Assembly (NCBI RefSeq): GCF_963662255.1
Contig: NW_026912129.1
Coordinates: forward strand, 911,001 to 975,000
Length of the DNA: 64,000 nucleotides
Source: Cinclus cinclus
Lineage: Eukaryota > Chordata > Aves > Passeriformes > Cinclidae
Reading direction: 5' to 3'
Part shown: in pieces, positions 34,901-47,492 of the stretch
Layout of the letters: every line of letters starts with the position of its first letter
Position numbering within the stretch: the first letter of the stretch is position 1
Program-made: the position numbers and the translations under genes
The notes under the pieces: model-generated
Databases searched by the model: none
The model's input: the letters and a program-made list of their open reading frames with translations, nothing else
What the model was told of the DNA's origin: nothing

Positions 34901-36333
34901 GGGATCTACCTCTGCACATCTGGACACGCTGTGCCCAGCACAGCAGGGAGGGATCCATGGCAGCCTCGCTGCCCTGCTGCTGCTGCTGCCACACCCTGTA
35001 GGGCTGTTTCCCAGCCTGGCCTGGCTGCAGCTTCTCCCCAGCCTCTGCAGGAAGGCATTTACCATCAGCTCACAAGGAGCTTAATCTACACCACAGGCCA
35101 AGCACAACTTGAGATCTCCTGCAATTTCTAGGTCTAAGTGTAGATCAGGAGGGGCAACTTTGTGGAGAAGTGTGAATTCTGGAGCAGTTCCAAACCCCTG
35201 GGCATTTTCCTTGTCCTTTTCCATGTATTTTGAGAAATATTGCCTGGAGAAGAATAACACAGCCCTGGGGAATTATCCCATGTAGTCTCAGGGGTTTGGG
35301 TACTGAGCAGCCCTGTGCCAAGGCCTGCCAATGTGCCCCAGGCCCCAGCTCTGGGGGAAAGAGAAAACGTTCTGGCTGTATCCACTGAGCTGCCAGCTCA
35401 GCAGTGGAGCCCAGCATGGGCTCACACTCCCCACTGCTCCCACAGATGCAGTTGGCACCTCAGCACGTGCTGAAAATCTTGGGAAAAGCACGAGAAGAGT
35501 TTTCTGCTGGGGAACCCGTTTTCTGATTAAGTTAGTGGCCATTGTGTCTGGTGGGGCAGTGCTCCTGATGATGTGCTCTGCCGGAATCTGGTTTTGCTGG
35601 AAGAGGAAATGGTGAATGTTTTGCTGATCTCTGCCTCAAAGAGCTTCTTTTCAAGGCTGCTGATAGTCAGGAAACATTGCCAGTGAGGCTGCTGTGGAGT
35701 TGTGGATCATCAGTGGTTGTCCAAAAAACTCTGCTGAGGGTTCTGCTGCTGCCCAGTGCTTTATTTGGCCTCTTAATTGCTGGGCCTTGTCCTGGGGAGC
35801 CCGCTGGGGCTGCAGCCAGTGCTGGCTCCCACTGAGGCTGCGTGGCCAAGAGCAGCCCCAGGAGCAGCGGGCAGAGGCAGAGCAAGGTGGGGAGGAGAAA
35901 GAGCAGGGAGCAGATTGCCCTTGAAAGGCAGACGAGCTCTGGAGCCCGCTCCTGGCCAGGGACCCTGCCCAGAGCCATCCCCTGCTCACCAGGGCCTTGA
36001 GGGGCACCTGTCCAGCTGGGCCAAGGTGTGTCGGCAGCTCCAGCCGTGCTGGGGAGCCTTGCCAGCTCTGGGCCCTGCTGTGCAGGAGGGTCCCTGTGTG
36101 CCACGGGCAGCTGGGGCCTCAGCCATTCCTCTCTCCACAGGTGCTGCTGTGCAGACTCAGAAGAGCCGCCCAAGAGCTCAGGCAGTGAGAACTTGACTCC
36201 CAGTTCTTCACGTCTGTCCCCATCTGCCCTGGTGTGGCTGCAGCCCCGTCTTGAGCGCATCCCAGCACCCAGACCTCCAAAACGAGAACCCCTGCCCCTG
36301 AGCCCCCTGGCCCTGCTCCCCAGCCCAGACTGA
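31983..36333 (+). CDS. Predicted type I membrane protein, eight exons, unrecognised family
   Basis: Eight exons chain without a phase conflict: 31983-32079, 32702-32773, 33136-33237, 33692-33799, 34441-34512, 34760-34858, 35446-35611 and 36141-36333, giving 302 residues. Exon 1 starts in a good context (CACCATGG) and encodes a signal peptide (Leu-rich core, Ala-x-Ala-like cleavage region). Exons 2-6 encode a short polar, Lys/Glu/Pro-rich ectodomain with no Cys and no recognised fold; all are bounded by phase-1 introns. Exon 7 holds a transmembrane segment (about residues 209-235) with a lysine at 212, followed by Lys-Arg-Lys. Exon 8 gives a Cys-Cys-Cys, then serine-rich and Pro-rich tail with possible SH3-type PxxP sites. 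If intron 7 is retained, a stop at once gives a 239-residue tailless form. Exons 3 and 6 are duplicates. The membrane lysine could pair with an adaptor, but that is speculation. Confidence 0.65.
32944..33529 (+). repeat. Intragenic duplication unit A (with exon 3)
   Basis: This segment aligns with 34569-35149 over intron, exon and following intron. Both units contain an exon about 192 bases from their start (33136 and 34760), the same GTGGGTGCATTTCCC donor region and a CTG-rich run. The duplication added a second phase-1 exon to the gene. Confidence 0.85.
34569..35149 (+). repeat. Intragenic duplication unit B (with exon 6)
   Basis: Second unit of the pair with 32944-33529. The intronic parts are closer to each other than the exons, which share only the Pro-Pro, Lys-x-Thr-Gly and Met-Leu positions. 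Base 1 of the window corresponds to a point inside this unit (34932). Confidence 0.85.
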
Positions 36334-36386
36334 AATTGGGCAGCCCCTCTCTGCCATGGCAGGGATTGGCCCACGTTTCAAGTTCA

Positions 36387-36392
36387 AATAAA
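36387..36392 (+). terminator. Polyadenylation signal AATAAA
   Basis: The same hexamer and spacing as at 1456-1461, 54 bases after the stop at 36331-36333, marking the 3' end of the complete membrane-protein gene. Confidence 0.7.
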
Positions 36393-36409
36393 GAAATTGA
36401 GTTGTCACA

Positions 36410-39400
36410 GTGTGCTGGTTTTATCTTGAAGGCACCTGAGGGGAGGGAATACTAGGAAGTTTTTCTCCATGAGAACTTCCTCTGTGAATTGATGGCACCA
36501 ATTGGAGGCTGGTTTAGCTGTTGACAGCCTGAGAAACCAATTGGAAAAGCCAGTTCTCTCCGTGAATCACATTTGAAGCAATTAAACGCCGGGAAAAGCT
36601 CTCTTTCATTTCTGACATCTCACAAGGTAACCCCAACCTGGGCCAGGCCCCCTTCCAACGCGGCCCGGGCCAGGCAGGGGTGGGCTCGGGAGGCTGCTGG
36701 GCCCCGTTTTCAACCAGCGGCCCCAATAGCCAAAAAGAAGAAAAGGCCATTGCTAAGATCCTCGCCCTCCCCCGGTGTGGCCGCGGCTCGGGGGGCCCTG
36801 CCCTGCCCCCGTTCAGAGCAGCCCTGGGGTGGCCGAGCCCGCCCAGCCGCCCTCGCGGCCTGGGGGGAGGCAGCTGGGCCCTGGTTTGGCAGAGCCCCCC
36901 ACGCCTTTGCTTGTCGGGCAAGGCAGAGGGAGAACCCCCGGCCCGCGGCTGGAGCTGGGTGCAGCTGGCACCGGAGGGCAGCCATGGAGCCAGAGCCTTG
37001 TCACCGATTTCTCCTCTGACTGGACTCTGCAGTTTTCATCCGCCCCCACCCCCAGCGCGGCCTGGGCGGCCTGAGATCCTGACACAGCTCCAGCATGGCC
37101 TGGCCAAAACCCTGCAACTTCTGTGTGAGATTTTTAACTTTTTCCAGTACTCAGATAAGACTTACAGGCCTTTGATCCTTCCTTGTGTGAAAGGAAAAAG
37201 AACAGAAAGGATACACCAAAGTCAGTGAAGCAAAAGCTAAGTTTCCACATGGAAGGAGAATGAGGAGACACCATGAAGGTTGGCTGAAAAATCTTTTTCT
37301 AAGTTACAGGGGTGGACTGTGCTACACTAAAAATTCCTTGAAACCACGGAGAAAGACATGGGGGGTGTGGTGAGGTGGGAAGTGTTTTGGAAGATCCTTT
37401 GCCCCGAGGGAAAAAGGGGGATCTCTGTTCCTGGGAATGAAATATGAACAGAGAGAAGAGAGCTGAAGAGAACTTTTGCCTTTGAGTAGCTCATCCTTAA
37501 AAGTAAAACCCCATGACTTTGACAAGGCCCACAAACACAGCTCTGGGAAGGCTGTGAAGGTGGGACGAGTATCACGATTGCAGATCTCCGGGCGGCTGCT
37601 GTTCATGAAGAAAAGTGAAGTCAGGAGAAAACTGGTTATTTCCTCTCTTGAAAAGGATCCCGATAGTTGAACAAGAAGAAACTCCTCTCCCCGATGTGAA
37701 CTGAAAAAGATTTTTTAAGTAAAGGAATTGACTGAAATGTCTCTGTATGTTGTTAAAGTGTGAAAAGAAGAAGGAGAAAGTAGTCTGAAGATCTATTCTG
37801 AATTTATTATTATTTTCCTTTGTGTTGATAATAAAGTTTTTATTTATCCCCTGTTAAGTTTTGGGCCTGCTTTGCTTTTACTCCTAATTCCGTTTCAAAA
37901 CAAAAGGTAAATATATTAAAGTTGCCAAACCCAAATTAAAACATTTTTGGTGCAATAGCCAGGAAACAAAATCTAAACCAAAGCACACAGCTATGTCTGG
38001 GTGGTAGCACCAGCAAAGCCCACACAGCACCAGCACTGGCTGAGCTCCATGTCCAGGAGCAGCCATGGATGCCCAGGGGCAGGCAGGCAGGAGCCAGGCA
38101 GGGGCTGCTGTGAGCAGGGGCGAGGCCTCGAGGGGCTGGGGGAGCCCATGCTGAGCATCCCTGGGCTGAGGGCACATCTTCTTCAGTGGCATCATCTGGG
38201 CCTGGAGCTCATGAGGCACACAGGGCTATTGTGGGGTCTCTGCTAAGGGGTGCATGGAACCCTCGTTAGGTGCAGTAGAGTTAAACTTGAGGGGTTTTTT
38301 ACTCTTCTCAGCACAGTAAAGGGACACTCTTGGTGCAGGTTTCATAAAGTTGGGTGAAAACTTCTTGCAAACCCTTGAGCCTGGCATGTGGGCACAGGGG
38401 CTGGATGGAACCCATTCCTTGAGGCCAGGATGGGCTCGGCCAGGTGAGGGCCTTGGCAGGGAATGGCTGCAGCCGTGGGGTCTGATGAGGCTGTGGTGGT
38501 GGCCAAACACCCATTTACAGCCACAACCACTCCCCCTGGCCCTGTGCTGTACCAAACACAAAGCATGCCAAGCATGCAGACTCCTTCATTGGCTGGTTCA
38601 GCGTTTTCAACAGGTTTTCCTCCTCTTATCTGAACAAGGTGCATGCTGTTTCTATGATTTAAAAATGGCTACAGTGCATCTTCCTTCTTAAGCTTCTGAT
38701 TAATATTTGCTGACTCTTAATACTTAATTCATGGATCCTTGAGTTAACTATCGCTCAACTCCTTTCAGCGCGGGCTCTGCTCCGGGCTCCTGTGGCCCCA
38801 AAGCCGAGTGTGGATGGAGCCCCGGCCCGGCTGGGCTGTGCAGCAGGGTGGCACCGTGGCTCCCCAGGCAGCACCCAGCCCTCTGCCCCCTCCACAGCCC
38901 AGCACCAGAGTCTGCGGCCACCTCTCAGGCGGTCAAACGGGCAGGATGGCAAGGCTGGGGGAGTCCTTGAAGAGACGGGGTGGTGGAAGGGAGCAAAGGG
39001 ATGAGGTTCTGCGTAGGCCCTGACAGGCCAAGGCCATGTGAAGGCACGAGACCCACGTGGCTGGAAGGAGTGGGTGACAGGAGCTTCCTAGGGGACAGAA
39101 GGCCCCTGAGGGGCCGGGCTGGTGAGAAGCCCCGAGGAACTGGGTGTCAGAGGCCACAGGCAGCCCCTGGGCAACCTTGTTCCTTCCGCCTGGCTATACT
39201 AGCGCTTCCCCAGAGAGTCTGCCACGCCTGTGGCAGAAGTCCTCGAGGCCGGGCCTCAACAGGAAGGTGGGGACAGCCCCGAGGGGCCCAGGCTGGGCTG
39301 GCTGGAAGAAAGCAAGAAGCAGCAGGCGCTGAAGAAAAGCACGCACTTGTGGCCGACATTCAGAGCTGGAGGGAAGCACTGTGGTGTCTGCTGAGGAGGT

Positions 39401-42153
39401 GGCCCTCTTCACAGGCTCAGGCTTTGCTGTTAGAAGATCCTGCTTTGCCCTTGCTGGAGGCTGTTCCCTACCAATGCACGGCCCTCCATTGTTCCTGGAT
39501 CAAGTCTGGTGGACCTGTGGCAGCAAATCTGTCCCGTGTGTTTCTGACAGCAGCAAAGGGCAGGACATGTCAGCTTGAAGCACTTGTCTTGGCTGCTCCT
39601 TCAGGGGGCTGGCACCATCCATCGTCCAAGACACAGAACAGCTTCTCCGCCCAGACTTATCCCTAGCCTCTGCATTGCCCAGGTGTTTGCCTTGATGTTC
39701 ACTGGGGACCTCCTTGGTTTTGGACATCCCTTGCCGTGCTCAGCAGGAACCTTGAGCATTTACTGGGGTCATGATAGGAGACAGACGACACAACCCTTCT
39801 TGATCCATCTGACAAAATCCTCTTTATTGTTTGAGACCCTTCTTAAAGAGAGGGTTTGAATTCCCTGGCTCATGACAGCTGATGGTTTGGGACTTGAGAC
39901 TGCCCAATTCTCTGAGCAGTGAAGTGTCTGCTGCTTAGGATGGAAGTTCATTGGGTGAAATCTCTGTTTGGGTTTGAATATACCCTATCATTGTTCACCT
40001 AGGGCCTGTTTATTGCACCAGACTAATCAAACCAAATTTCTGATCTAGGGCTGAATTAATTGCCTAGCTACAAGCCAGCTTGTGCTGTGGCAGGTTTCCT
40101 CCTTAAGGCAGGTGCCTGCACCGGCCTCTCTGTAGAGGATTCCATGGCGCAGGCTGAGGAGATAGAGCATGAAGCTGCTCAGGATACCTGCCATGCTGCA
40201 GAACTTCTAAATTGACAGCAGGAGATGCTCAAGCAACTTGCAATCTTTTTGGGAAATCCTGAGTCAGAGGATTTTGGAGGAAAATTACCTCAATCTTCCT
40301 CTACTGCATATCCTCCCAAACTTGATGAACCTCCACCCTCCTTTTGAAGTAAGGCCGTGGCTCTGAAAGGCAGTGTTTCCTACTTCCAAAATGTGGCTGA
40401 GCTCTTGTGGACATGAGCCACCATCCTGACAAAATCTCTTGAACTTGAGAAGGGATCCCTGAAGGCCATGGGAGGCCTTGTAGAGATACCCACTGCCCTG
40501 GCGGTGGCCAACCAGCAACATGTGTCAAGGGCAGCGTGTACTTTGCCCTGGCCAAGCCTTTGCCGGCCACAGGGGGCTGATGGGTATGGCCCAAAGGCTG
40601 GAGGCAGAGGAGCCGGAGCTGAGGGACCTTGTCCTGGATGTGCAGTGCTCGTGTGACTGTGGCATGGATGGCAAGGCCACACAGTAGCCAAGCTACCATC
40701 CCTTCCCCATGACCTCCAGAGAGGCCTTCCCCAACGTGGATGAGAAAGAGGTCCTGAAGCAGGCACAAAAGTGCTGGTGACATTGAAGGACCACGGGGGC
40801 ACAAAGTGAGGAGGTCCTTACTGAGGGACACAGCACCTGGACCAAGGGACCACCAGGTGCCCCTCAGAGACCCACCATGGAACTGGTGTGGACTCAGCGT
40901 GGACTTGCCACAGACCTGCCACAGGCAATTCCAGACTGTCCATCCCCGGGGGGGAGTTTTGGTGGCAGATGAGGGCCCAGACCACTGCACATCACAGGCT
41001 AGCCTGTGCCATTGGCATGTCTTGATTGTGCAGGAAAGAGAGTGCAGAATAAATGCTGCACTGCTGGCAGACCCTTCACTGACAGAGGCGTCAGGGACAT
41101 GGAGGAGTCATGGGCAATGGGTGTGGAAGGTGGAGGTGGTGATAACGGAGTTTGCAGAACTGTGCTGGCTCAATTTTGGCTAGCCAGGTGCCCACTGAGG
41201 CACTCCATCACTTCCCTTCTTTGACCCATAATAGGGAGTAAATGGGATAAAAATCCCATGGGTCAGGAAGATCACTCACCAATTACTGTCACAGTCAAAG
41301 CAGATTCACCTTGGGCAAATTTACTTACTTTAGTACCAATGAAGCAGAGTAGGAAACTGAGAAATAAGAACAAACCTGAAAACATCTCCCCCTACCCTCC
41401 CTTCTTGCAAGGCTCAACTTCACTCCCAACTCTTTTACCTCTTCCCCTTGAGCAGCGCGCGAGATGCAGAATGTGGATTGCTGTCACCTCATAACACTTA
41501 CCTCTGCTGCTCCTTTCTCCTGACAGTTTCCCTTCTCCATGGGAGACATTCCTGCACCAACTTTTCCAGCGTGGGTCCTTCCCACAGGCTGCAGTTGTCG
41601 AAGATCTGCTCCACAAGGTCCCTTTCCACAGGTTACAGTCCTTCAGGAACAGACTGCTCCGGTGTCCTGCCAGCTCCTGCATGGACTCCTCTCCACAGAG
41701 CATAGCCCCTGCCAGGAGCCCACTCGAGTGTGGGCTCCTCCCAGGCTGCAGCTCCCTTCAGGGCATCCCCACCTGCTGTGCTCTGGGGTCCTTACATGGG
41801 GTGCAGTGGGGAGCTGCTCCTCTACTCACCTCCACGGGCTACGGGTCAAAATCCTCCTCCCTATGGGCTGCAGCACGGGCTGCAGGGGAATCTGCTCCAG
41901 CACCTCGTCCTTCTCCAGCCTTGGTGCCTGCAGGGCTCCTGCTCTCCCATCCTCTCCCTCCTCCGTCCCAGCTGCTGTTGCACAGCAGTGTTTACCCCGT
42001 TTTTAACACTAGGCCACAGAGGCCCTCCCAGCATCGCTGCTTGGCTCAGCCTTAGCCAGTGGTGGGTCCGTCCTGGAGCCCTCTGGAGCCAGCTCTGCCC
42101 AACATGGGGGCAGCTCCTGGTGTCTCCTCCTAGAGGGTCCCCCTGCGGGCCCC
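36410..42153. other. Intergenic spacer, second copy
   Basis: Nearly identical to 1480-7871 except that the 648 bases at 4374-5020 are absent at 39304. No additional gene or element is visible; the decayed frame of copy 1 (ATG at 5861) recurs at 40144. Confidence 0.5.
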
Positions 42154-42319
42154 TGCTACCCAGACCTGGCCATGCAAACCTGCCACAAGCGTGATGAGGT
42201 GGTACCAAGGGGAGCATGGGGGGTCTCACGAAAAGTATGAGCTAGGGGAATCAGCAAGAGGAGCTCAAAGATTCAATGAGCTGCAGTCATTGCCATAGGC
42301 CCAGAGACCATCACCAAAG

Positions 42320-42490
42320 TCCCAGTGTGACTCTGCTGGAATGAGGCCAAGTGCACGGCCTGCCCCTGGCTCGGGGCAGTCCCAAGGACAGGCTCAGACT
42401 GGGCAGAGAGTGGATCAAGAGCAGCCCTGAGGAGAAGGACTTGGGAGTGTTGGTGGACAACAAGCTCACTGTGCCCCAGGATGGGGGCTG
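42320..42490 (+). mobile_element. CR1 LINE ORF2 fragment
   Basis: The phrase order CCCTGAGGAGAAGGACTTGG, then GTGTTGGTGGACAACAAGCT and a GTGCCCCAGGATG block is characteristic of the 3' part of CR1 ORF2. It is short, not open, and lies in the segment missing from copy 1. Confidence 0.75.
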
Positions 42491-42754
42491 AACAGCAGGC
42501 CTGGGAAGCTTCACAGACTGGACTTTGACTCAGGCACACAGAGGCATGAGAACGCTACCAGCCTTTCCTAGGAACAGAATCCTGTAAAGGTGAAAACCAG
42601 CTTGTTTCCCTGAGGAAGAATTGTAAGACTGGGACTTGCTTTCTTGCACCTGCATAAACTATTCTCAAGCGTCAGAGAAAAAATGCAAACAAGACCTAAA
42701 AACAGATGTTTGCCTGCATGTAGAAACCTCTGGTGAACTGTCTAATCGTTACGG

Positions 42755-43650
42755 GTGTCTCGGTTTGAAAGAGAGGTGTCTGCTAAAGAAAGGCAGGACT
42801 CCCCCTTAGACTGGAGAATGTAAACCCTCTCCCTGCCAATTATTCTAATTTGGAAATTAAGGGGCTCTCTGGCACATATGAGGATAGGAATAGCAGCTCT
42901 TTACTAGTATGGAGAACAAGGCAAAACAAAACAACAATGATGGAATTCATAGCAAACAGAAGCAGGGACCCCATGACAGCCTTCTAGGCTGAGACCAGAC
43001 AGGAGGGAGGAGAGGCTTTGCTTCACAAAGCCCTGGGGCAGTCGATCTCAGTGCCCCTGCTACAGGACTCTGAGGAGCACTAAGCTGGAACGGCAGGAAT
43101 GAGCAAAAGATGCCGGGCTGGTGGACGAGCTGTATCAGAAAACTCCATGGCAGAAGTTGGGACTGCTGGCCATCCCGGCATGGCAGGGGGTGCGGGGCTG
43201 CAGCGCAGGGAAACCCAGAGCAGCGCCGGAGGAGCGGCGGGGCTGGGGCAGTGGTGGGCCGGCTCCGAGCAGGGCAAGGGACAGGGGGCTCAGGATTCCC
43301 GGGAACACGAGCAGATGGGCATAGGTCCCTCTTTTAGTGAGGTAGGTGTTACTAAGGTCCCGGGTCAGTGGCTGCTGTCATGAGCAGAGGCTCGGCCCAG
43401 ACAAGAAGAAGGAGAAGAAGGAGGAGAAGAAGAAGTGGCTGCAGCAGCAGCAGCTCCCGGTGGGGTTATGCTGAATTCCTTTCCCCAAGCAACAGCAGCC
43501 TCTGAGCATCCCCTGAAGCAGTAGCGCAAGAGAGCTAGCAGCTGTCCCCTGCCCTCCTTTTACCTGGGCCCAGCCAAACCTTTGCTTTCTCAAGCCCCCA
43601 GAAGTACCAGCAGTCAGTGTTTCTCAGCAACTCCTGGGAAAAATTCTATA
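42755..43650. mobile_element. LTR-like element, family unassigned
   Basis: From TGTCTCGGTTTGAAAGAG the sequence resembles a class of songbird LTRs I recall only by composition: a GGTGTCTGCTAAAG block, AATTAAGGGGCTCTC, a CTTTACTAG word, then a GC-rich part with GGAGCGGCGGGGC and an AAGAAGAAGGAG tract. Orientation and ends are uncertain. It abuts the solo LTR at 43657. Absent from copy 1 through deletion. Confidence 0.4.
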
Positions 43651-43656
43651 GGCAAG

Positions 43657-44314
43657 TGTTGGGTTGGATGTCAGTTGGACAAGAAAGTCTCACAGATATG
43701 TATGCTTAGCAGAAAGATCTTTAAATGTAGCATCTCAAGAAGGAATAGAAATGAAAGCAAGTTTTGATATAGAAGAAAAGTATTGCTGAGCCAGACTTAG
43801 TGGATAACTAAGAAGGCAAAGGCTATGTTAGTTGGAAGGGGCTTTTATGGCTCAGAGCAAAGAATAAATCCACCTTAAATACAAGATGTTTTACCGAGCA
43901 AAATGATTCTACAGGCAAACCAGACTGTTGATGATAGAAAAAGTAGAAAAAAGGCCTCAGAGTTTTCCAGTGCGAGGAAACTGAAAAACAGCTTCTAGCT
44001 TAAACTGTGACATACTAACTCGTAGTGATTGGAGAATAGTAACATGAATATGGTAATGTTAGCAGTTATGATAGGCTATAGGTAATAGTAAAACTATTGA
44101 CTGGGTGTTATGTATTAGGATGGCCAGCAAAGAAAAGTATATAATGCATTGTAAGCAGAACTCGAGTGGTTTCAGACAAGCCTACAGCTGTGGCTGATAG
44201 CTGTAGGCTAGGCTCTTTCACCCAGGACCCGTGAATTGCTGAATCATCTGGATACAATAAACAGCATCTTAAAGAGCTGTCTCAAGTCAGGCATCTCTCC
44301 TTATGGCTCTTACA
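43657..44314 (+). mobile_element. Complete solo LTR with target-site duplication
   Basis: The element starts TGTTGGGTTGG and ends GCTCTTACA (TG...CA termini with ACA inverted to TGT). It is flanked by GGCAAG at 43651-43656 and GGTAAG at 44315-44320, a 6-bp target-site duplication with one mismatch. A polyadenylation signal lies in ACAATAAACAG at about 44255. At 658 bp without internal sequence it is a solo LTR. Six-base duplications fit alpha- or beta-like (ERVK) integrases. Confidence 0.85.
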
Positions 44315-45247
44315 GGTAAGAAGGAACAAAAGAAAAGAAACCTAACACGCACCAATGGGGTAACAGCTTGTTACTGACCCACTGCGAATAGACACGGTAT
44401 GTTTGTACAACTCTATAGAAAGAGATTTGTGAAAAAACCGGGATCTCTTTTTCGCTCCATGAAAAGAGTGTGTCTGGTCTAACAGGAGCACACAGCGACA
44501 GCCCAGCCCTTGTACTGTCACCCAGAACCCCCCCTGTCCTGGGCTGGCCCCACAGCGAGGGCAGCAGGGGACAGGGGGATTCTGCACCTGTGCCCCGTTC
44601 AGGTGAGATCTCACCTGCAGAGCTGCCTCCAGCCCTCGGGTCCAACATCAGAAGGATGTGGAGGTTCTGGAGTGAGTCTAGATGTGAAAAACGAGGTTCA
44701 CTTTCCTGGTAACATTTTAAAAGTTCAATAGAAGACAATAAGAGACAAACAAGAAAGCAAAAGGTAATACAGCTGGGTGCTTGGCATTCAGCCAAGAGCA
44801 CCCCTGCTCTTTTGGAGACAGCCCTTAAATTCATTGACTAGTTGCATATGCACAGACCACTCATGCATATTCAATCTTTTCTAAAAACTAATTTCCATAT
44901 TCCAGGAACTGTTTTGCATGCCCACTCCTTGAGTCCACCTTTTCAGAGCATGCGTGTTTCTTGGCCGTGCTTCTAATTTAGTTTTCTTATCAGTCTTAAC
45001 TTGGGCTGTGGTCCTCAATTTCTACAGACAGTCCCTGCAGGTAGCTGGTATATCAGTAGCAGGTGTCTTTATTGGGTCTTATCCAACCAAGCAGGCACTT
45101 CACTTACTACAAACACACTTTATCACCTTGCCTTACTCCTAAAGAAAACTGCAGCTTGAAAACCATTTCAACACCACACTTTTATTATCCACCCAAACAT
45201 TTGGGAAAAGCCAATACCACAACATGTATTTATAACAAAGAGTGGCC
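44315..45247. other. Spacer after the solo LTR, second copy
   Basis: Nearly identical to 7972-8904, with no gene supported. Confidence 0.4.
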
Positions 45248-45648
45248 GCAGAGATGCTCTCAGGGCTGGAGGCCCTCTGCTTGGAGCCAGTCTGGGAGAG
45301 CTGGGGGTGTTCAGCCTGGAGAAGAGAAGGCTCCAGGGAGAGCTCAGAGCCATTTGCAGTGCCTAAAGGGGCTCCCAAGAGAGATGAGGGGGGACCTTGG
45401 ACAAGGGCCTGGAATGCCAGGACAAGAGGAATGGCTCTCCACTGAGAGAGGACGGGCTTAGAAGAAATTCTTCCCTGTGGGGATGGTGAGGCCCTGGCAC
45501 AGGTTGCCCAGAGCAGCTGTGGCTGCCCCATCCCTGGAAGTGTCCAAGGCCAGGTTGGAGGGAGCTTGGAGCAACCTGCTGTGGTGGCAGGGGATGGAAT
45601 AGGATGAGCTTTGAGGTCCCTCCAGCCCAGAGCAGTCTGGGATTCTAT
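45248..45648 (+). mobile_element. CR1 LINE 3' end, second copy
   Basis: Same insertion as 8905-9305, carried along by the segmental duplication; only scattered single-base differences. Confidence 0.9.
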
Positions 45649-46982
45649 GCTGAGGTGAAACATAACCATTGCGATGAGGAATGCAGGGGTTGCCAAGCTG
45701 CCGTGGCATCATGGCCATTGGGTGGTCCCTGAGGAGGTCAAAGGGCAGCTCCTGAGGAGACTGGGGCATCTCATTGGGCCAGGACTGCATGGAAATGGGG
45801 GTGGCTCCAGCCAGGAAGATGCATTGCTGCCACTCACTGTGACAGACAACATGGAAAATAGACATTTTCAATTGCAAAATAGAGCTTAAAGACTAACTAG
45901 GAAATTAGATTAAAGAATGCAAAAGTAGACACATAGGATGCTAACCAGAGCTGGAAGCAGTGGGTAAACAGATAAGAAGGAACCTAGGTGGGTTTTGTGG
46001 CAAAGTTATGTAACAAGAAACAGCAGTGCATGCCCTAAGAGAAGTTCAAGGCAAGGGAACTTACAACTTTGGGGGCTCTCAGTGAATACGACCAGCAGGG
46101 ACCGGATCAGACGACCCTCTAAGACCATAAAAGGACTTCCAGGAAGGGGCAGGGCTGGGTGAAGTAGTTCTAGGAAAAGTAAGGTTCATGTAGGAGCTAG
46201 GAAGTACCTTGTGATGAATAGGTATGATGAGCATGGTGGAATGAACACCCCGTTGTAAAGTTTCATGGCCCACATTTGCTTTGAGGAGACATCCTCTGCA
46301 TATAAATCTTAGTCATTCATCAACAGTAATAGTGGCTCCAGGGATGATCTGTGAGTGGTGTCACCACAACCTGGCCACTTCATACACCTGATCCAGCAGC
46401 ACGCAGCCCGCTGCTTTGGGCAGTTTTCCATTCACTTGGCCATTCTCTCAGTCCATATCTCGCCAGTCGGGCTGTGAGGAGACTGCGTGGCTGTTGAATG
46501 TTGTAGCAGCCTGGGGTCAAAGCCCCTGGCTGCCACCGACGTACCCGGATAGGGAGTTCCGCAAGGAACGGCCTCTCCTGGCGTCTCAGGCAGGCTTCAG
46601 CCACAAGGTAGCAAGATGCAAGCGGTGCCTGGAGTTCAGGCAATCAGCTCTTAGAGTGATGTCAGCTCCAAGTGATTTCAGCTGGGCTTGCAAGGTACTT
46701 TGGCCGGCGCACAGAAATGAGACCGGGAGCGCTGTGTAGAGGTTCCGCAGGGTTCTTTATTGTCTTCTGACAAGGGGAGTCCAGGGTCAGCAGCATTCCA
46801 CTGAACTGGGTAAAAGTAGGGGGTTTTAGAGGCAAAGGATGGCTTGACAGAATCATCAGTGGTCTGGGGCTAAGGAAATAGAACCAATAGTTTTACAAGG
46901 AGATGAAGCGGGGTCCAAAGCGAGGAGAAGGGTCTCAGCCTAGTCACCGTGACTAAGCAATTCTTATCCAGGGGATAGTTCT
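45649..46982. other. Spacer with probable LTR fragments, second copy
   Basis: Nearly identical to 9306-10639; no gene supported. Confidence 0.35.
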
Positions 46983-47458
46983 CCAAGGAGGCCTTGTGAG
47001 GGGCCTTGCTCTCTCCACACAATGTTTTGCAATGTCAGGCAACACCATCCCTGGTCTCCTGTTATTCACAGAGTCCATCAGGTTGGTCAGGCACCATTTC
47101 TCCATGGGCAATCTGTGCTGGCAGTTCCCAATGCCTTTCCCTCTCAGTAGCTTGAAAGGCTTTCCAGGAGGATTTGCTCCATCACCTTCCCAGGGATTCC
47201 AAAGGAGCTGATTAGCCTGTAGTTCTTCTGCAGACCCTCCTTTGTGCCCATCTTTAAGACTGCTGTAATGCTCTTTGAAGTTCTCAGGAGCCACCTTCAC
47301 TGGCCAGGCTTTTTTGAAGACAATAGACAGCTGCTGTAGCTTCCTCTGCTCCTCAGACCTGGTGTACGCCTGGCTCAAGAGCTCCCTAATTATTCTCCCC
47401 CTTCCAGACTGCTTCCACAGCCGTGTCTCTACATTCCTCCGGCATAACAATGTCTCCA
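46983..47458 (-). mobile_element. CR1 reverse-transcriptase fragment, second copy
   Basis: Same dead fragment as 10640-11115. Confidence 0.75.
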
Positions 47459-47492
47459 CCAACCAACAAAAAAACCCCACAAGCTTTCCTAA

